From Virgibacillus phasianinus (GTDB lineage: Bacteria; Bacillota; Bacilli; Bacillales; Amphibacillaceae): a stretch of 64,000 nt of DNA. Below are positions 60,803-64,000 of the stretch, piece after piece. The translations under genes and the position numbers were made by a program. The DNA lies in assembly GCF_002216775.1 (NCBI RefSeq), contig NZ_CP022315.1, positions 1 through 64,000 on the forward strand, given 5' to 3'. Numbering within the stretch: the stretch's first letter is position 1; each line of letters opens with the position of its first letter. Below the pieces are notes generated by a model that was given only the letters and a program-made list of their open reading frames with translations, was not told where the DNA came from and made no database searches.

Positions 60803-61257
60803 TCTTGATTCTGAACGCGTATAATAATTTTTTGAGCCGCTATTCCAACCAATGCCCCAAGTAAAATAAAGAGGATCGGTAACCAAATTGGCCCCCATAA
60901 TACCCCTAATATTTTAAAAGACGATGAACAGACCACACCAACAGTCGCAATATAGGCTGCTGAAACAAACGGAAGAAAGGAGTATGGTTTCCTGCCACAT
61001 CCATCGTCCCTGTATGCATCCCAAATTCCAAACAGGTAAACACAAGGATAAAACATCAGCCAGTTGTAATTGGCTAACTGGATTGCTTCTTCAATTTTCC
61101 CATGAAAGCTTAATACAATAAGCATGTTAAGGTGGCTTTGAACATTAATCAGAAATTCCAATAGGATCAATACAATTCCTTTGAGGTATTTACCATTTAA
61201 AAGTTGGCCCAAACCGGGAAGCGCAATGCTCCAAAATAATTTTTCCGTTGACCTCAC
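60799..61257 (-). CDS. Membrane protein with one PGLGQL module
   Basis: A 152-residue membrane protein. LFWSIALPGLGQLLNGKYLK, IVLILLEFLINVQSHLNML and FYPCVYLFGIWDAYRDD match half 1 of the protein at 59221, and two further spans follow (about 93-112, 116-140; LGVLWGPIWLPILFILLGAL). ATG 61257 follows GAGAGGTGAGGTCA-like sequence. Its role is unknown; the shared module points to a common function with its neighbour. Confidence 0.7.
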   Translation of the reverse strand: MRSTEKLFWSIALPGLGQLLNGKYLKGIVLILLEFLINVQSHLNMLIVLSFHGKIEEAIQLANYNWLMFYPCVYLFGIWDAYRDDGCGRKPYSFLPFVSAAYIATVGVVCSSSFKILGVLWGPIWLPILFILLGALVGIAAQKIIIRVQNQE

Positions 61258-61353
61258 CTCTCATCAGTAACCATCATAGGATTGCAAGCGAGCTAGGGTT
61301 ACAAGCTTATATTTCCCAACACGTTTAAACGTATACAGCAAGCGTTATATGTA

Positions 61354-61638
61354 CTAGGTATCCTGCTCATCCTCACCCTCTTCCTCCCCCAAATCAACAT
61401 CCTCAATATCAAGCCAGGAAAGCATTTCTCCAACAAGCGTATTAATCTTGCTATTCACCATGTCATTGCCATATTTCTTCTTTGCCTTTGCAATGTTTGT
61501 TGCTACATCTTCCTTAAAATCAACAAGCGAAACATCATCCTCAAGCGCGTTAAATAAGTCTATCATCGCTTCGTTTCCTTGCTGTATCTGATCGATCGCA
61601 TCACTATATATTTTATAATCTTTTTCATTAGCCTTCAT
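61354..61638 (-). CDS. Small acidic soluble protein of unknown function
   Basis: A 94-residue protein, start ATG 61638 after GGTGGGTGATGAT (weak site). It is helical and acidic, with KDYKIYSDAIDQIQQGNEAM, DLFNALEDDVSLVDFKEDV and an acidic tail DLGEEEGEDEQDT. No family was recognised. The upstream in-frame ATG at 61665 lacks a binding site. Confidence 0.5.
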   Translation of the reverse strand: MKANEKDYKIYSDAIDQIQQGNEAMIDLFNALEDDVSLVDFKEDVATNIAKAKKKYGNDMVNSKINTLVGEMLSWLDIEDVDLGEEEGEDEQDT

Positions 61639-61685
61639 ATCATCACCCACCAACAGTATGTCCAAGAATAGGCAAATTAATGAAA

Positions 61686-61716
61686 GAAAGCTGGTTTCCG
61701 GTTGAAACCAGCTTTC
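61686..61716 (-). terminator. Terminator of the YjcZ-type gene
   Basis: GAAAGCTGGTTTC and GAAACCAGCTTTC form a 13-bp perfect stem with a 5-base loop, followed on the minus strand by TTTCATTAATTTG. Confidence 0.75.
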
Positions 61717-61781
61717 AGAAGAGGAGGTATTTATATCTGAAGAGGAATTTAGAATTCGTTTGCTATAGGCAGTCTTGTAAA

Positions 61782-61892
61782 TTAATAACCTCCGCCAAAG
61801 CCGCCTACATAACCGCCAGCTCCAACAATAATAAGCAAAATGAATAAAACAACGATTAAAGCGAATCCGCCACCGTTTCCTTCATAACCCAT
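61782..61892 (-). CDS. YjcZ-type tiny transmembrane sporulation protein
   Basis: A 36-residue product reading MGYEGNGGGFALIVVLFILL then IIVGAGGYVGGFGGGY. A glycine-rich N-terminus, one hydrophobic span and a glycine-rich tail are the features of the YjcZ family of small proteins produced in sporulating Bacillus. ATG 61892 follows AGGAGGAATTTC. It is too short for common gene finders but the sequence pattern is clear. Confidence 0.85.
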   Translation of the reverse strand: MGYEGNGGGFALIVVLFILLIIVGAGGYVGGFGGGY

Positions 61893-61990
61893 TTGAAATT
61901 CCTCCTTTCGCAATAGGAATAATACCATCTTATGAATGAAAAATGATTCTGTATGGACGACAATCTCGTCCCGGTGATAATTAATTTTAA

Positions 61991-62039
61991 AAAATAACAG
62001 GGTAATTCCAACCTTTGGTCAGAATTATCCTGTTATTTA
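61991..62039 (-). terminator. Terminator of the DUF2254 gene
   Basis: AAATAACAGG and CCTGTTATTT pair, with an inner imperfect AATT stem, followed on the minus strand by TTTTAAAATTAA. Confidence 0.75.
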
Positions 62040-62044
62040 AACTG

Positions 62045-63436
62045 TTAACATGGCAAATCGTTGATGGCGTTGCTAGCTAAATGTTTTTCAATCCCCTTAT
62101 ATTCTTCCAAATTGCCAGTCACCTCAGCAAGGTCATACATCTTTTCCAACAAAAGACTCCTATCCAAATCAAAAATAAATTCGGTGTAAATATGATCCAA
62201 TGTATTTTTAGAAAACCGCCACAGATTGTCATGCCTTGAAGGATCAATTGACTTTGATAGACTGACTAAAGCACCGATGAGTTCAATAATGATTGGATAG
62301 TTCTTCTGGGCATAGTGCCGAATGGTTCCAAATCCTTGGTACAAATAATAGTCGAAATCCTCTATGCCAACAATCAGTCGAACCTGGTTATTGTTATCAG
62401 CCAAATAAGGAGTAAACGTTATATTATTATCCACTGTCAACAATAAATCGGCCAGTTGATGGATTGTATTTGTTGCTGTCTTAGGATCATCATTGCCAAG
62501 CGCCTTAATCGCAATTTCCGACAGCTTATTCATTGTCAGCTTCAAATCTTGAATTTCCGTTTCCTTATGCCCAATATTGATCATACGTACATATTTTTCT
62601 ACATTAATGTCTTCCGCATTTGGCCCCCAGTAAGAAAACAATACATTATCTTTTAAAATAAAGCTGCCCACTCTCGTTTCCACCTTGATAATAATATTAT
62701 CCCGCTTCGCTTCTTCCACCAAGTCATAAAAGTTAATTAATTGCACATAACCGGAATTCGGGGCATTAACCATTTTAATATGAGCTTGATAGGCTCGCAT
62801 CAGATCCCCAGGTTCCTCAGTTCGATAGTCCTCCAAATCCCTTTTCAGTGACCCTTGAATAATATTCTCAGAGACCTTTTTCATACCATCAGTAATATTA
62901 TGAACCTGCATCCAAGCAGTAGCATGATTGATAAAGTATATGAACGTTAAAATGTTGATAAACGCAATACCAGCTACCGAAAGCGGGACAGCGACAAAAT
63001 TGTTTACCGGATGACTACTGATGAAAAGAAACATGATTAGGATAAACACGAAACTCCCATTAAAAATTCCTAAAATATGCTGTGTTTGCTTATCCTTTAC
63101 AAAGTTCTGCAGCATTCTAGGTGAAAATTGGCCACTAAACGTTGTTAATACAACGAGCAGCGAGTTCAATGTAAAGGCGGCTAGCGTCAAAATACCGCCA
63201 ATTAGCGCACTGATTAATAGCCTTGTTGTTTGAAAATCGGCTCGAAAAAACTTATTTGTATAACTGGCTAAACCAAGCCAAACATCAAGAAATAGTACCA
63301 ATGCTGCCAAAATCAATGTAGCAATAATATAAAAAAACGGTGTACGCCACAATGTTAAACGCAATTCATGCTGCCGTTGACGTTTAGACATTTGAAAGTA
63401 TTTTCTGATTGAACTTGGCAGTAAATTGAAAAACAT
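62045..63436 (-). CDS. DUF2254 family membrane protein
   Basis: A 463-residue protein. Four spans lie at about 34-54, 75-98, 125-145 and 150-172 (ATLILAALVLFLDVWLGLAS, LISALIGGILTLAAFTLNSL), with the conserved FSGQFSPRMLQNFVKDKQTQ between. The cytoplasmic C-terminal half (about 175-460) is alpha/beta and includes GYVQLINFYDLVEEAKRDN and LADLLLTVDNNITFTPYLAD. The family is uncharacterised. ATG 63436 follows AAAGGAGCTAAAG. It is monocistronic with a terminator. Confidence 0.88.
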   Translation of the reverse strand: MFFNLLPSSIRKYFQMSKRQRQHELRLTLWRTPFFYIIATLILAALVLFLDVWLGLASYTNKFFRADFQTTRLLISALIGGILTLAAFTLNSLLVVLTTFSGQFSPRMLQNFVKDKQTQHILGIFNGSFVFILIMFLFISSHPVNNFVAVPLSVAGIAFINILTFIYFINHATAWMQVHNITDGMKKVSENIIQGSLKRDLEDYRTEEPGDLMRAYQAHIKMVNAPNSGYVQLINFYDLVEEAKRDNIIIKVETRVGSFILKDNVLFSYWGPNAEDINVEKYVRMINIGHKETEIQDLKLTMNKLSEIAIKALGNDDPKTATNTIHQLADLLLTVDNNITFTPYLADNNNQVRLIVGIEDFDYYLYQGFGTIRHYAQKNYPIIIELIGALVSLSKSIDPSRHDNLWRFSKNTLDHIYTEFIFDLDRSLLLEKMYDLAEVTGNLEEYKGIEKHLASNAINDLPC

Positions 63437-63654
63437 AAACTTTAGCTCCTTTGGTCCAGATGACTGTTAAAATTCCCTGAATGGAAACGACTGAAACGTA
63501 CCCGCTTTTCAGATTTAAAATGACGGTTTTCTAAAAAGATTGCTTTTTGACACAAAAACTAAGGCAACTCCGCCCACTAATTCTGTTAATAGCAAACAAG
63601 AGGTCTTGCTTACTTAATTCTTCTAGAGTTTTTTATACCTCCTAAACGCAAAAA

Positions 63655-63697
63655 AAATACAATCTCACATAGGAGCAACCCTCATGCAAGATTGTAA
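63655..63697 (-). terminator. Terminator of the acyl-CoA synthetase gene
   Basis: ACAATCT and AGATTGT pair, with further partial pairing inside, and the minus strand continues ATTTTTTTTGCG. Confidence 0.7.
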
Positions 63698-63720
63698 ATT
63701 TAAACGTAAATTTAAACCAA

Positions 63721-64000
63721 TTAATTAACCTTCTTAGGACCATCCCAATACATTTCCCTAAGACGAAACTTCTGCAATTTGCCCGTCGCTGTTTTTGGCA
63801 AAGATTCGACAAACTCAACAGCTTTTGGAGCCTTAAAGTGTGCCATATTTGCCCGGCAGTAATCGATAATTGCTTCTTCTGAAGTACTCGCATTAGGGTG
63901 CAATACAATGATCGCCTTTGGTACTTCACCCCATTTTTCATCAGGTACAGCAATAACAGCTGTTTCCATTACATCCGGATGTTTGTATAAAACGCCTTCA
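63721..64000 (-). CDS. Acyl-CoA synthetase, C-terminal part (cut by the window edge)
   Basis: The last 93 residues of an AMP-forming CoA ligase; the gene continues beyond 64000. EGVLYKHPDVMETAVIAVPD and EKWGEVPKAIIVLHP start the C-terminal cap domain. SLPKTATGKLQKFRLREMYW holds the catalytic Lys after the PxTxxGK motif. The full enzyme activates a fatty or short acid to its CoA thioester; the chain length cannot be inferred from this end. Confidence 0.85.
   Translation of the reverse strand, partial: EGVLYKHPDVMETAVIAVPDEKWGEVPKAIIVLHPNASTSEEAIIDYCRANMAHFKAPKAVEFVESLPKTATGKLQKFRLREMYWDGPKKVN

Overview
The window looks like chromosome of a low-GC Gram-positive member of the Bacillaceae, probably a salt-tolerant genus near Virgibacillus, Oceanobacillus or Lentibacillus. 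This is inferred from strong AGGAGG-type ribosome binding sites, TTG/GTG starts, the yjcH-yjcG-yjcF block, a YjcZ-type mini-protein, an MhqR-type regulator with its dioxygenase, a BCCT osmolyte carrier and a B. subtilis LnrJKLMN-like module. No phage, plasmid backbone, CRISPR array or rRNA operon was seen. One tRNA-Val(GAC) is present.

Layout. 1-6.9 kb: a broken coiled-coil gene, a secreted BSP-family metalloprotease, a frameshifted oligopeptide-binding lipoprotein, two Gfo/Idh/MocA dehydrogenases and a divergent FadR-type GntR regulator. 7-9.1 kb: a CBO0543-type membrane protein, a YjgB-like secreted protein and nested repeats. 9.1-14.2 kb: response regulator, sensor kinase, ABC ATPase and two ABC-2 permeases, a likely membrane-drug sensing and efflux module. 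14.3-17.5 kb: a lipoprotein gene with an internal stop, a transposase remnant interrupted by a small mobile element, another lipoprotein and a large composite repeat. 17.5-33.6 kb: metabolic and stress genes (class I aldolase, SSS symporter, M24 hydrolase, Fur-box DoxX, esterase, TRIC channel, M20 peptidase, catalase, SDR, CatE-like dioxygenase, CDF transporter, deaminase). 33.7-42.7 kb: tRNA-Val, a heterodimeric ABC exporter, yjcHGF, DUF421 and DUF378. 43-51.4 kb: TetR/MMPL, TetR/CocE hydrolase and BCCT. 51.5-56.1 kb: TrmB/MFS pair, MhqR/dioxygenase pair and a second DUF421 protein. 56.4-64 kb: arylsulfotransferase, an AhpD-like protein, a cluster of uncharacterised membrane proteins, a YjcZ mini-protein, a DUF2254 protein and the end of an acyl-CoA synthetase gene.

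The least explained part is the noncoding repeat landscape. I see: (A) a family of about 340-bp elements with GGGCACTGAAAAAG ends, one with a perfect 8-bp target duplication; (B) longer composite elements with GAGGCTGRGACA ends; (C) a GC-rich core shared by A and B, carrying an optional cassette of about 55 bp with two hairpins; (D) and (E) two further intergenic repeats; (R) GGGAC-type palindromes, two of which supply the stop codon or C-terminus of genes; (T) two arrays of a 20-bp ATCRGCC unit 18 kb apart. Short ORFs inside these repeats are not genes.

Regulatory logic is visible at several places: a sigma-A promoter followed by a consensus Fur box at doxX, a 13-bp perfect inverted repeat over the MFS promoter beside a TrmB regulator, an MhqR-like box upstream of the ring-cleaving dioxygenase, and two palindromes between catE-like and ydhR-like genes. 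All family names rest on reading the sequence and remembered family features; no database search was run.
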